Below, in pieces: positions 20,881-32,120 of a stretch of 64,000 bases of DNA. Made by a program: the position numbers and the translations under genes. The DNA comes from Melitaea cinxia (lineage: Eukaryota; Arthropoda; Insecta; Lepidoptera; Nymphalidae): assembly GCF_905220565.1 (NCBI RefSeq), contig NC_059416.1, positions 10,726,001 through 10,790,000 of the forward strand, read 5' to 3'. Positions within the stretch are counted from its first letter, which is position 1, and each line of letters opens with the position of its first letter. The notes beneath the pieces were generated by a model that was not told where the DNA came from, did no database searches, and saw only the letters and a list, made by a program, of their open reading frames with translations.

Positions 20881-21275
20881 CTAGTGACCCGCCCTGGCTT
20901 CGCAATGTTGCAATGCTGACACTAAATATAAAATATGAAATAAATATTTGAAATGTAAGCGCAAAAAAAGTGTTACATCACATTAGAAACCTCTAAAACT
21001 ATCAGTGTTCCTCTACTATATTATGTATGTATTATACATATAGCCCTTCCTCTGGAATCACTATATTTACTTAAGAAAATCGTATCAAAATCCGTTGTGT
21101 TGTTTTAAAGATCTAAGAATACAGACAGCGGAAAGTAACTTTGTTTTATACTATGTTATAATTAGGTGTTATGCAATTACATAGTATTATCATTATGTAT
21201 AATATTATATTCATAATATAGTAGAGGAACACTAATAGTTTTTGCAATCGTGCGAATCCGGGGCGAATTGCTAGT
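20881..21275 (+). repeat. GACCCGYCCYGGCTTCG repeat, probable LINE 3' end
   Basis: Blocks GTGACCCGCCCTGGCTTCGC, AACTATCAGTGTTCCTCTAC, ATCAAAATCCGTTGTGTTG and TACAGACAGCGGAAAGTAAC recur at 50940-51135 and in the interrupted copy at 53395-54575. A partial inverted duplicate of the TAGTAGAGGAACACTAATAG block lies near 21220. Confidence 0.6.
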
Positions 21276-22073
21276 GATTTATAAAGCAATTAATTTGGAA
21301 CTGAATTTAATTGATTTGGAAAAACAATAATACCGAGGAATGAAGGACATAATAATAACATAGTAATGATCTCACAATGTCTTCGATAATTGCAAAACGA
21401 AACTTTAAACCTGATCATTATTTATTTGAAAACATAGCAGCGTTAAATAGGAAAAAAATTGTTGATAATATAATTTCCAAACCCCTTTCAAGTTGTAATG
21501 TTGATATTGCATCAAATTCTTCCTACATCAATAGAACCCCACTTCAAAAGGAACACAATTAGATTACGAACATATTCAATTCGAATATAATATGTCTTCT
21601 AGTAAAAAAAAAATTATTTATGTTAAATTTTGAAAAATCCACCCCGCTTATAATAATACCACAACTGACTATCACGTTGAATATGAATTTCCAAAATATG
21701 TCACTTTAGGTGCACCTGTAACTATCTTATTTCGATTTAGGCATATTACCTACTGGGGCATCTTAGTTTACATTTGATAACTTACGTAAAATGTTATTTA
21801 ATAGAATTGTCAAGTAAATTACATGAACAGTTTATGGGTTCAAAACCGGGTCGATGCTAAAAATTTTTTAAGTCTTAAGAAAATCCTTTCGAGATATGGG
21901 TCATTCAGACTGCTGCAGTATGATATCCATTATGTCGTAAAAGTTTTCAGCGCTCCTTAATGACGTATAATATAATAATAATAAATAAATATAACATACA
22001 CAAACGGTCGCCTGTTTCTAAGGTGAGCATCTTAATTCTTGTGTTATATGTAACAGTTGACTGATATAACTAA
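21276..22073. other. Gene-free spacer
   Basis: The open frame at 21377-21562 lacks family features. Nothing is supported. Confidence 0.4.
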
Positions 22074-22207
22074 TTTTTTTTGATAAATATACATAGGAAT
22101 AGTAACATATATAAATATATAAGTACAAGTATTACACCCAGACACACGAGATCGAACCTACGGAGCAGAAAGAAGGGCCACTACAAACTGCGCCAACGGG
22201 CTAGTCA
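22074..22207 (-). repeat. tRNA-derived SINE with recognisable A and B boxes
   Basis: Read on minus, the head has GCCCGTTGGCGCAGTTTGTA (box A, about 22181-22200) and GTAGGTTCGATCTCG (box B, about 22147-22161), then a GTGTCTGGGTGTAATAC block and an AT-rich body. The spacing fits an internal Pol III promoter. It is not a tRNA gene: the acceptor stem and CCA-end pairing are absent. Confidence 0.7.
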
Positions 22208-22677
22208 GAACGCATGAACTTAAATTCATTCAGACGTCTATTCTGTAGTATAGATATAGTAATTAGAGCTGTCACACATTTAAACCTAGTCTACATATAA
22301 AACACAGCACTGATGAAACCGCATGCACATTTCGAAGGTATTTAAAAAGCCTTCAACTTTTGTCATTACACCTTTAGGCATGGAACTGTTTAATTAAATT
22401 GTTCCAAGCCCTGTTTGTTAAATTTGTTGTATTTGTATTGTACAATATTTTTTTACTACAGTAACATATAAAGGTAAGTTGAAGAAGAAACTATCACAGC
22501 AAGATAGTATTTACAAGTAAAAGTATAAGTGTACAATCAAGAATGAAAGGCGACCATTACAATTTGAATAGAAAAAGTTGTATGGTGAAGTAGGCGACTT
22601 GATACGACGCGGTGTAAACCTATGCAATATAATGTGATAATAAACAAAAAAAAACCGAGTATGGCTTAGACCACACG

Positions 22678-22848
22678 ATTGAAGTAAAACTTACGAAACG
22701 TAACTCTCTCTCTTTCAATCTTCACTAATTTATATTTCCCTTTCAACTTCCGTTCGCCACGCCCGAACACACTTTTTGTAACGCTCTCGTCACGCACTCA
22801 CCAGCTTACTTTCCAAGTCAAGCGTGTTTAAACAAGTTTTACTTCAAT
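22678..22848. mobile_element. 171-bp MITE with perfect 15-bp TIRs
   Basis: ATTGAAGTAAAACTT at 22678-22692 is exactly inverted at 22834-22848. The interior has a pyrimidine-rich patch (CTCTCTCTCTTTCAATC) and no coding frame. The terminal motif resembles that of the MITE at 16710-17143 (GAAGTGAAACTTC), so the two may be relatives. Confidence 0.75.
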
Positions 22849-23694
22849 AATGATTTACGAGACATTCATTAACGTGACGATTAAAACAGTAATATATATT
22901 ACAGCCACGAGTATTCATTATTATTTGTTGATACCGCGTCACATCGTCTACGTAGGCCACTGGGTAAAACATCGCTTTCTTTAAAACAACAAAAACAAAC
23001 AAATTTATTGTACTTACTATACAAAGACCAATCAGCCTTATGAAATGAACACATCATCCATCAACAAAATAATTTCTCAGTTTGCTTGTGTGATCGATAG
23101 ATGTCACTAACAGTTTAGAATTCCAACTATTTTGATTTTGTCCTCTACGTTTCTATTTATATAACATAATTAACTTTTAAATTATTTTAAATTATTTATT
23201 GCTTCCAAAGTGGCGTAAAGATACACAGATCCCTATAGTGAGATTAAAAAGAGAGATAGAATGAAAAATATAACGAATACAATTTTTTTTTTCGAAAATA
23301 ATCTAAAAACGATTTGACGTCACGAGCTTGATTTTTATATGCAATGTTTATATTCAATAAAAAATGACTCCAACTTTTGAAGCGCTTAAAACAAATTCAG
23401 GCTGCTTAATATTTTAAACCAAATAGGTTTTAAGTTAATATATATGTTAACTTATGTGTATTTCTAACATATAGAAAATGTTACATTTGCAAAAAAAATG
23501 CTAAAATCTTTATAATAGCACATTAAACAAAATTAAAAACGAAATAATAAATAATATGTTATATTCCTCCTTTAACCTATACTAATTACAAATTCTAATC
23601 TTATTGCCAAATTACTAACAATCTCAATGAGTGTCTATCTTAAAACTAATGCGAATTATAATTTATACAGAAATATTATTATAATTCATTATAA
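22849..23694. other. Gene-free AT-rich spacer
   Basis: Nothing recognised. Confidence 0.4.
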
Positions 23695-23800
23695 TGGAAC
23701 AACTTTTTTGAATTTTATCGCGGCTTATTAAGTTCTTTGAATGTCCGAGGTTTCGAATACTTTTCAGCAAACATGGTCAGGGGAAGACTAATAAACTACG
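23695..23800 (+). repeat. Interspersed repeat (GTTTCGAATACTTTTCAGC family)
   Basis: Second copy of the repeat at 626-720: TTTTATCGCGGCTTATTAAG, CCGAGGTTTCGAATACTTTT, AACATGGTCAGGGGA. Confidence 0.5.
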
Positions 23801-24984
23801 ATACAATCCGTAAAAGTTGTTTCATTATGATGATTGAAGTTCGCGTAAACATTAGAAAACAATATATTATGATAATTGTTAATAATAACTAACATTTTAC
23901 AACAATATTATCTAATTACATAGTGTTACAACTAGACTGTCGTTATTGTATAATCGTAATTGAGGCTTCCTAGACACGTTTTTGTTATTGTTATGTTATT
24001 AATGAGTCTTCGTCCAGACATTCACATAAGATTATGTTACAAAGTAAATCTGTTAAACTATTACTAAATATATGCTTTGAGTATATGTCTTCTATGTACG
24101 TCATAAATAAATGAAAAAAAAGTTAAGTTGTATGACAGTATTTGAGCATTTGATCTTTTTTAAATTTATGTATTCAATGTTCAAGTTCAGTTCAAATGAA
24201 GAAATCTTTTCAATAAAATAATAAATAAAATGTCCTGACCGCTATTACTAAATTACATACACAATTTCACTTATTGAATACTAAGAGCTTTTTATCAAAT
24301 GGGATAACGCACTAAGTATGATGTGTGGAATTCTAAAAAATGTAAAAATAATGATATAAATAATATATAAATTGTACTGTTATAGATATAACAGTAGACG
24401 AAACAAAAAAAAAAAAAGAAAAAAAAAACAATTACAATATTTACTTGACATTTTATAATTTTTACACCATCGATAGTTCTGTTTAAAATATAAAAATGTA
24501 GTAAAAAAATAAAAAATGTTAAGCTAGCCTCATTTACGTTGTAATTAAGTAAATAACTATTTACAACAAAATGAATATTTATTAAACTGTCTAATAAAAT
24601 TATTGCTTTTGTTATATTTCTTAATATACATTTTATTTATACATTGTTTTACGCCGAAAGTTTATCTAGGAACAGGAAAGTACAATAAAAACTTTATGAA
24701 TATCAGCTTTATAGTTTTTCTAGCATGTTCTTCAACTAACACGCCGTTTAAGAAAGTATATAATATATATACTAAAGATTTTAATCTTTTTTAGCTGTCA
24801 AAAATTCGTTGTTATTTTATTATGTAACATTTGTTGGATTACGTTGAATATTTCAAAAATGTTTATTTTACTCGTACATACTAATAACATTGCGTAGGAA
24901 AATTTATTTATATTAACACAAAAAAGTCCTCACAGAAATTATAAATAACGTTTATACATATAAATTTGAGGACTTATCCTTCTA
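23801..24984. other. Spacer and probable 3' UTR of the receptor gene
   Basis: AT-rich, with no supported gene. On minus, AATAAA occurs at 24908-24903, about 77 bp past the receptor stop, and again at 24867-24862. Either could be its poly(A) signal, but the base composition makes chance matches likely. Confidence 0.35.
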
Positions 24985-25201
24985 TCACACGTAAGACGCC
25001 GTGCCCGTGTCTTTCCAACAGCTGAAGCAGCAAGGCAGAGCGCACATGAGCGTGTTTTTAAACGCATCTCGAAAGTCGCGGTTGAAATACGCGTATATTA
25101 GCGGGTTGAGCGCGGAGTTGAAGTAGCCTATCCAGAATAATACCCCAACAACCACTGATGGAGTTTCGCACGGTTCGCCGCACACATTTGTTGTTACGTA
25201 C
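24985..25201 (-). CDS. Octopamine beta receptor, last coding exon (TM7 and tail)
   Basis: Final coding exon of the receptor. The acceptor AG is at 25203-25202. The exon begins with one base that completes a codon (phase 2), runs 71 codons and ends with TGA at 24987-24985. It encodes extracellular loop 3 (NVCGEPCETPS), TM7 with the NPLIY motif (SALNPLIYAYFNRDFRDAF) and a short cytoplasmic tail with a cysteine cluster (CALPCCFSCW) suited to palmitoylation. The last residues, SYV, fit a class I PDZ ligand (S/T-x-V); that function is inferred. Conservation to invertebrate beta-type octopamine receptors is strong. In the family this receptor couples octopamine to Gs and cAMP. Confidence 0.9.
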
Positions 25202-25370
25202 CTGTGAAATAGTTTTGTTACTAAATCTTTCGTATTATTTACTATGAATATTTTAATGAAAGCTTTAAACTGAGGTTCGTGTGTAGAATATCTGGCCAAA
25301 TTGAAGCTAGGGTTTTGATTGTTAAGTTTGATTAATTTATTTTAATAAAAAAAGGATATAAAATAATCGA

Positions 25371-25871
25371 GAAATCGAAAAAGAAAGAGAGGAAGACCGA
25401 GCAAAAGATGGGTCGATGATATCCAAGCTATAGCAGGAAAGGAATGGCATATTGGAGCAAAGAATAGAAATCTGTGGTCACAAATGGAGGAGGCCTTTAC
25501 CCTATAGAGGGGTTCTCATTTATTCTTTAAGCTATTGATAATTTTAATTTATTGATCAATTTTTTTCAATATTTTCTATTCATATTTCGCAATTATTAAT
25601 AAACTTAATTACTTATTATATCGTTTATATATTTTTTTTATAAGAATGCAATTTTGAATGTAAATTTTTTAAAATCAATTTTAAAAGCTATAAACATTTT
25701 ATCGCAATTATGATTTTAATTTAATTTATAGAGATATTTTTTCTTTTAGTAAATTGGCTTAACTTATTATTATAATGAAAGAAATTATATGATAATTTAT
25801 TTGTCAATGAAAATGTATGCTATATGAAATGAGAAATAAAAAGGCTTATTTATTTATTTATTTATTTATTT
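25371..25871 (+). mobile_element. 5'-truncated RTE LINE in the receptor intron, 14-bp TSD
   Basis: Flanked by TATAAAATAATCGA at 25357-25370 and 25872-25885. The first part codes RKRGRPSKRWVDDIQAIAG and, further on, WSQMEEAFTL, matching the end of ORF2 in the 11-14 kb element (GRQQKRWDDDI, NRLEEAF). A stop follows at 25504-25506, then an AT-rich 3' UTR, AATAAAAAGGCTT and a TTTA repeat tail. It is antisense to the receptor and sits in the 832-bp intron before its last coding exon. Confidence 0.9.
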
Positions 25872-26033
25872 TATAAAATAATCGAACATAGTACAAGAAT
25901 GTCATAAAGTTATTCTTATTAAGATATCATTTCATTTAGATAACAAAAAAAAATGATCATATCAGTTAGTTTAATTTAAAATTATAAATTATTATAAATT
26001 TTTTAATATATTAGAATATAAAAATTAACTTAC

Positions 26034-26145
26034 CATAGAAAAAATGGTAGCCAACATAACAAAAACGCGCCGACTATGATGCCCAGAGTGCGCGCAGCCT
26101 TATGTTCAGCTCGCCATGACTTGCCCGCTGCACGTAGCGATGCTC
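26034..26145 (-). CDS. Octopamine beta receptor, TM6 exon
   Basis: A 112-bp exon. The acceptor AG is at 26147-26146 after TTCCCAAC. The donor GTAAGT starts at 26033. It enters in phase 1 and leaves in phase 2, consistent with both neighbouring exons. The peptide covers the end of the third intracellular loop and TM6, with the family hallmarks EHKAARTLGIIVGAF and CWLPFFLW. The basic AEHKAARTLGI segment is the usual G-protein contact. It lies between a 6,956-bp intron (26146-33101) and an 832-bp intron (25202-26033). Confidence 0.93.
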
Positions 26146-26507
26146 CTGTTGGGAATTAGTTTTGAATACTAAATTACTTTTGGTATCTTGATGAATTTGG
26201 AAGATAAAGTTTCTCAGAGGAAGTTAAGAACGTAAGTAAGAAGTTTGATCTCATAAAACACGCTAAAACACGCTAACACGATATTTTCAATGAATAGAAG
26301 CTTAATATTCAAAAGGTTTCTTGATTGTAATGTTAACAATATGAAGAAAATTACTAATACAATACACTCACGTAAATACACACACACACACACAAATCCA
26401 TGTATAATCACGTACATATTCAATACATAATAATTTGCGCTTGTGATGTGTCGCTTAATTTGTGATTTTTTTTTACATGCACAACATAAGAACTTCATAA
26501 AAATATA

Positions 26508-26860
26508 TCATCATCATCATTATCATCATTCCAGCCTATTGCAGTCCACTGCTGGACATAGGCCTCCACTAATTCGCGCCAAAAATGCGAGAACTCATGT
26601 GTGTTGCCCATAGTCACCACGCTGGGTAGGCGGGTTGGTGACCACAGGGCTGGCTTTGTCGCATCGAAGACGCTGCTGCCCGTCTTCGGCCTGTGTGTTT
26701 CAAAGCCAGTAGTAGATGGCTATCCCACCATCGGTTGGCTTCTTAAGTTCCAAGGTGTGGTAGTGGAACCTTGGTATCCCTTAGTCGCCTCTTACGACAC
26801 CCACAGGAAGAGAGGGGGTAGCTATATTCTTTGGCGCCGTAGCCACACAGCACTATAAAT
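26508..26860 (-). mobile_element. GATGAT-tailed retroposon in the large receptor intron
   Basis: The most complete minus-oriented copy. The tail is the ATCATCATCATCATTATC run at the left; the 5' end is GCTGTGTGGCTACGGCGCC (read on minus) at the right. It includes TCTTCGGCCTGTGTGTTTCA and AGTCGCCTCTTACGACACC. The plus-strand open frame at 26601-26858 is a chance frame inside it. Confidence 0.8.
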
Positions 26861-27704
26861 AAATACTTATTATATTATAAATATATACTTTTTATTAATT
26901 AAGACTGTCAATTTTTAACACAATGATAAAATAGTATCATATATGGAAATACACTGAACGCACTCATGCGTAACTCAATACTAAAATTAAAAAATGCATA
27001 CGAATAACTGATACAAATACGAGTAAAACGTAATGAACTGTACTGATACAGGGTGTATATGTGTCAGTACAACCTTATGTATATACTCTCTGAGACTAAA
27101 ACGCACCAAAAGGACAAACTAATACGAATAAAAATATCAACTTGCAGCGGAAATCAAATCAACACCCGTCTCAATCAATCGAACATTACTCTCGAATGTA
27201 TAAGACGTACACATAAATCTATTTACGATCGAATCTACGTCTCTAATAATTGTACAGATAAAATTGAATCCTAGGAAATGAAACGACTGTATAGTTGTCA
27301 AGGCTACACCGTGTTTCAATTTGCATATCGATTAATTCTAGAAAGTTCTACGATATATATTTTACTCTGTAGCAGCTGACACGACAGATGTGATTCTGTC
27401 TTTATTTTACATTTTGATTTAGGAACTTTTTGACCGTCAGACTTGAAATTTCAGTCCAATTATACCCTAATCATAATCGACAATTCAAAGATGTATTCTT
27501 TTCTTAGTTTTATTTAAATTTCAAACTGTGAATTATCTTGACTGCCTCCCACATTGGGAGTCGCCAACACACGATGAAAAAATTTATACAGGACTTAAAT
27601 TAAAATTCAATTTTATTGTTACTTCCTTTTTCTTTTCTCCGTTTCGAACACATTCCATCAAAAAGTGTTGGATATCTTTTGCAGCAATAAAAATATTACA
27701 GTTA

Positions 27705-28294
27705 AGGTGGATTTATATTTGACTGTCGTTTCAGTCGTGTCGTGTCATTGCGTGATGGCTAGCGTTATGTTGTGTACTGACGCATCGGAACGATATTTTG
27801 AATCGATACAGCCGCAGCTCTAGAAAAGGTCAAACGTTTGAAATGTTCTTCTATGAGTCATCAGATTATGATTCACATTTTGAAGAAGATATTCAATTAC
27901 AAAGAAGACACAAGAAAGAATTCTGAATTCATCCAACCAATAGACAAATATATTATATTGTTAATGTTTTGTATTATAAATAACATTATATTGTCGTAGA
28001 ATTTCAATTAAGTCATCCATTTTTAAGAGCCATTATTTTACAATTTACGTAAATAGACAAGCTATGCTGATGCGCCATAACACAACACTGTTCACATTAA
28101 TCTGACGTGTCGTGATGGCGCCCCCCGCAACCTGCTTATCTGACGCTAATCGGGATCGGTTCTGATGCGACACATCAGAAGCCATCACGACATGACACAA
28201 CACATACATGTAAACTTTGTCATATAAAATGTATGTTACCGATTCTGTTCTGATGCGACACGACACGACACGTCTGTCAAATATAAATCCGCCT
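27705..28294. mobile_element. PIF/Harbinger-like MITE, 590 bp, TTA target duplication
   Basis: The left end AGGTGGATTTATATTTGAC (from 27705) is inverted at the right end (GTCAAATATAAATCCGCCT, to 28294). Flanking TTA occurs at 27702-27704 and 28295-28297, which fits the 3-bp TWA duplication of PIF/Harbinger. Subterminal CGTGTCGTGTC-type repeats lie at both ends (27730-27747; 28256-28273, inverted), probably transposase-binding repeats. Inside there is no transposase frame, so it is non-autonomous. Confidence 0.75.
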
Positions 28295-28392
28295 TTAGAT
28301 GAACAAACGATCCCGTCTTGCAAACTTTCAAATGTTCAAATAATCATTACGTTAGCTGAAATATAGCAATTTGCTTCCCATTTCTCTTGATT

Positions 28393-28450
28393 TTCAGACT
28401 TCAAAAAAAGAATAGGCCTCAATTCGAGTGTATTTTGTTCTATTAGTTAT
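28393..28450 (+). repeat. ACCGACTTC-family fragment
   Basis: TTTTCAGACTTCAAAAAAAG followed by CCTCAATTCGAGTGTATTTT matches the left end of the family. Only the end survives. Confidence 0.45.
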
Positions 28451-29966
28451 TAACAATAAGCAAGCAAAGTTTTAGAAAACTTTAAAAAAGGTTGTACAAA
28501 ATCGGCAAAGTTGTTTTAAAGTTATAGCGTGACTTTCGCATATAGTGTATCTTTTTTATACAAATTATTTTTTATAATATTTTGTATATACAGATTATAG
28601 TATCTGCCTGTCTATAGTGAATATTATAGTTAATAATAATTGATGGTTCTAGATTCCGAAGTAGGTACTTTTAGAAAATTGGTACGATTTATGGATTTTT
28701 ATTGCGTCTAAATTTCTGTTTATCAGGCAATATCAGACTTTATAGGCTATAAAAGTGATAGTATCAGTTAAAAAGAAAAATAAAATTTAACGCGAACAAG
28801 ACTGGAAGGAACATGTATTATTCAATTATATACTTTGAAATCCTTATTATTTGTTGTTATCCTTAATCCTTATTTTATAAATCCTTATTTTTTATGTTTT
28901 TATATGTTAAACTCATGTTATGAACCTAAAATTTTGTTAATATTTTTATATAAAGGGTATTTAAAAGTTAATCAAGATTGTATCTTAAATAAATACGCCG
29001 ATTGGTAGGAGTAGTGTTAAGAGTCCGTTATTAAACTACGTCAGTCGTGCTAAGTAACTAAATATATATATTTAATATAGACAGAAAGTTCGTTTGTTCA
29101 CTCCAACGCAATAATTGTAAGATCATTTAGATTTTAAATATCATTTACGCACGGCGCTATTGAGTTAAAAATCAGTTTAGCAAAGAATGTAATGGGAATA
29201 GGCTATATATCTTCATTTTACAATTTACAGGGTAAAGGCTGATAAGGCTAAATGGGCTATTTTAAAGAACTTAAATCTATATTATTTAAAATATAAAACC
29301 GACACTATATAAAATAATTCTATATTTAAGTGCGCACTTAATCCTTCTATCTACCAAAAAAACCAAAAGTTAGAACATGAGATATCTTCTCAACGGGAAT
29401 TCATATCTTGTATTATAAAATATTTCTCGTCACCAGATCTTCAATTTGCGCCTTTGTTACTTAGTACGAAAGTCGAATTTCCTTTGAATTAGATTTCAAG
29501 GGTAAGGCATGAAAAGTTGGAATATCGGTATTCATTTGGTCGGATAGAATCAGTTTGACAGTTTCTGTAATATAAGCGAACCTTCCAAAGTTTGTATTAT
29601 CGTTATAACTATGCGCGACTTTGGAAAATGATGCTTTCATAAATATAGGATTGTTTGGTTTCTTATGGAAGGACGAAGCATCAAAACGAACTTGAACATA
29701 TGTTACTAACGATACCAGCTTTCTAACATTATATTGCATGAAATTTTGGCAGCGATGATTCTGGTCATGTTAAACAGTCTGCAGACCATCACGCAAAAAT
29801 AAAGACGTATCGAGCCTGAAACCCTTTCCAACCCGAGTTTGAGCCTTATAATGCCATATGGTGGAGTGTAACATAAAGTAGTGGGTTGTCTCTTACTATC
29901 CCATAGGACAATGGTGAAGCTGTACTAGCTCTCGTACTGGAAATCAAAGAAAGCTACTACGATACT
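28451..29966. other. Intronic spacer
   Basis: Apart from the unrecognised frame at 29461-29763, nothing is supported. The DNA is AT-rich and intronic to the receptor. Confidence 0.4.
29461..29763 (-). CDS. Unrecognised 90-100-codon open frame
   Basis: A minus-strand frame open from just after a TAA near 29764, with an ATG at 29739, to a stop at 29461. I do not recognise the product. The composition (DQNHRCQNF, then NVRKLVSLVTYVQVRFDASS) is mixed rather than low-complexity, which is unusual for this window. It could be a decayed transposon ORF or an unannotated exon inside the large receptor intron. No splice sites, start context or paralogue was established. Confidence 0.2.
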   Translation of the reverse strand, partial: QNHRCQNFMQYNVRKLVSLVTYVQVRFDASSFHKKPNNPIFMKASFSKVAHSYNDNTNFGRFAYITETVKLILSDQMNTDIPTFHALPLKSNSKEIRLSY

Positions 29967-30012
29967 TTTTAAGCGACTTACAAAAAACGAGGAGGGTCGA
30001 AATTCGATTGTA

Positions 30013-30399
30013 TTTTTAACCGACTTCCAAAGAAGGAGGAGCTTCTCATTTCATCTGTATTTTTTTTATGTATGTTAACTTTTTACTAGGTTGATCGATT
30101 TCGATTATTCCTTTTTTAATCACGAGATTTGATTACTACTTTTTGAGTTATCGCTAATATATTATGTATTACTTGACAATTTTTTATCGACCTACGTTGT
30201 ATTATATTACATAACTTTTCACTGGGTGTACCAATTTTGATGATTCTTATTTTAATCGAAAGCTGATGCTCTTTTTTGTGGTCCCATTTGAGTAATCTTT
30301 GATAACGCGTATTTACTAAACTATTTTTTCGTCTACCTACGTTGTATTACTTGTCGTTTTAATTGAAGTCTGTTTTTTTGTTTGCGAGCAAACATAATT
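30013..30399 (+). mobile_element. ACCGACTTC-family element, medium copy
   Basis: TTTTTAACCGACTTCCAAAG at the left, AATTGAAGTCTGTTTTTTTG and the GTTTGCGAGCAAAC palindrome at the right. It has two internal modules (ACTAGGTTGATCGATTTCG; ACTGGGTGTACCAATTTTG), against six or more in the long copy at 5846. A partial duplicate of the left end lies just upstream at 29967-30012. Confidence 0.7.
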
Positions 30400-31389
30400 G
30401 TCTGTTATTCGCGTATCGTCTCAATCTGACAGAAGGATTTCAACAGTATATGTACGGTGAACGACCGTACATTTGCGCCAACTCGGCATTTTATATTATA
30501 ATTAAATTTATTAATTTTTTTGTATGTTAAGCAATAAGTTCAGTTCACATATAACCTCGCGGGCGTGTGCACTCGGTAGCAATTTTATCATGTTTTAACT
30601 ATCATTTATTTTATCAATAAACCTTTTTATATATCATTTCTTCTATCATTTAAAGTTGTGTGGAACACCGTACAGTATAAAAAAACGAAGTATGATGCTT
30701 TTGATTTTATTTTAATTGGTTCTGAGGAATCAAAAATTTGGAGAATGAAAGAATATTGTGGACATAACTAATTGATTCTAAAATACTTAATATACGTATA
30801 AGAGTACAATTATAATATTTTTTGAAATTTCCATCTTTGTACGGACATTAATGGCTTCATTTAATATACGAGTATTCAAGTTAACTGCATCCATAACGAT
30901 AACAATCCCCTTAACTATACAGTAACAAATATCAAAGAGATATTTATCTGATGTTTAAAACGTCAGAGTACCAATCTCGTCACAGCCTCTGTTAGGCTTA
31001 TCTACATTTACAATCTTTCATTACCGAATGAATATGTTTAAATTCGGATACATTTTAACTAGGTAACCAGCGCTATTCAACCTTATAAACTCAAATAGAG
31101 TCTGTTTTTTTTATTAACGAGTACTTTGTAGTGTCTCTCGCACATTTCCGATATTGACAGAGTGAGATGGGCCATTGTTAGGGGTGGGGCCAACGTCTTT
31201 GTTCTTGTTTTCAAATTGCAAAAGCCCGTTCATATTGAATTTTCCTCAAATTTACTGTAGAGAAAAATAAATTATTTTTATATATAAATAATTTCATAAA
31301 TAAATACCAATAAAACAATATTGGGTATAAATATATTATGTACATACATACATACTCTAGATTTCTTGTAATCTTAAAAAATATTGTCA
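30400..31389. other. Intronic AT-rich spacer
   Basis: No supported feature. Confidence 0.4.
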
Positions 31390-31394
31390 TCACA

Positions 31395-31745
31395 TCCTTC
31401 TGATGAACTTTCTGCAGAGACGTGAATGATAAACTGCTCATCATCACATTACGCTTTTATTTCGATCTTGGTTATCATATGATGACACATGACAATTTTT
31501 GGCTATTCACATTAGCTACTCCTTGTTACAAAAGAGTTCGCTTGTTACTACTTCTTCTAGTTGAACTTGTTGTTATTTGGTGCCACGTAGACCTTCACTT
31601 AAGCCCAAACAAGCTCAATTGGGTTGAGCTCACAGTGATACGGTGGCAAACGTATGACGCGACGATCTCTGGACTTAGCATCTCGTCTACGACAAACTTT
31701 TTAAAGCGATCTTTGTTTTGCTTAACTAAATCTAAAAAATAGGAA
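31395..31745 (-). pseudogene. Decayed Tc1/mariner (IS630-type) transposase, C-terminal part
   Basis: Read on minus, one frame gives RVIRLPPYHCELNPIELVWA. The ELNPIE..W block surrounds the last acidic residue of the DDE/D triad in this transposase superfamily. Upstream residues (KQNKDRFKKFVVDEML) are in another frame, so at least one frameshift is present. Downstream there are several stops before an acidic serine-rich tail (VSAESSSEGCDD), typical of related lepidopteran copies. It is dead and lacks the N-terminal DNA-binding region. The plus-strand open frame over the same bases is a shadow. Confidence 0.7.
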
Positions 31746-32120
31746 GTTTAACATTGATACGTCACAAGTAATATTTTTCGACTGTACATGGTGTTTTGTC
31801 AAGTTTCCAATAATAATACAATGAATTATATAAAACAGTAACTGAATTCTAATCGAATTTAAGTATAACGTCTCGGAAATAATTTTTTAATACTGGCGTC
31901 CATATCCTAGTGGTAGTCACAGGTTTTATTAGATTTAAAATATACCAATCCTCCTCCTATAAATAAATACAAAAAGTAATAAAAATGTTATGTATAATAT
32001 TGTTTTCAATTAAGTAAACTGTTTACCTTGTATACTTGATATTATTGTCTGAGCAATTTCATTATGTGATCTATAACAATCAGAATCTTCAAATAATTTA
32101 AACGAATTGTATATAATTTA

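Noticed and set aside
22147..22200. tRNA gene on minus
   Set aside because: A and B boxes are present, but the cloverleaf stems do not close and a SINE body follows; it is a SINE head. The same applies to 32131-32186 and 34385-34475.
26601..26858. 85-residue protein
   Set aside because: A frame inside a GATGAT-family retroposon; the similar minus frames at 39771, 48008, 51626 and 62630 come from the same repeat and show no conserved coding constraint.
31422..31742. Plus-strand 106-residue protein
   Set aside because: It lies opposite a decayed transposase whose conserved ELNPIE motif is on minus.
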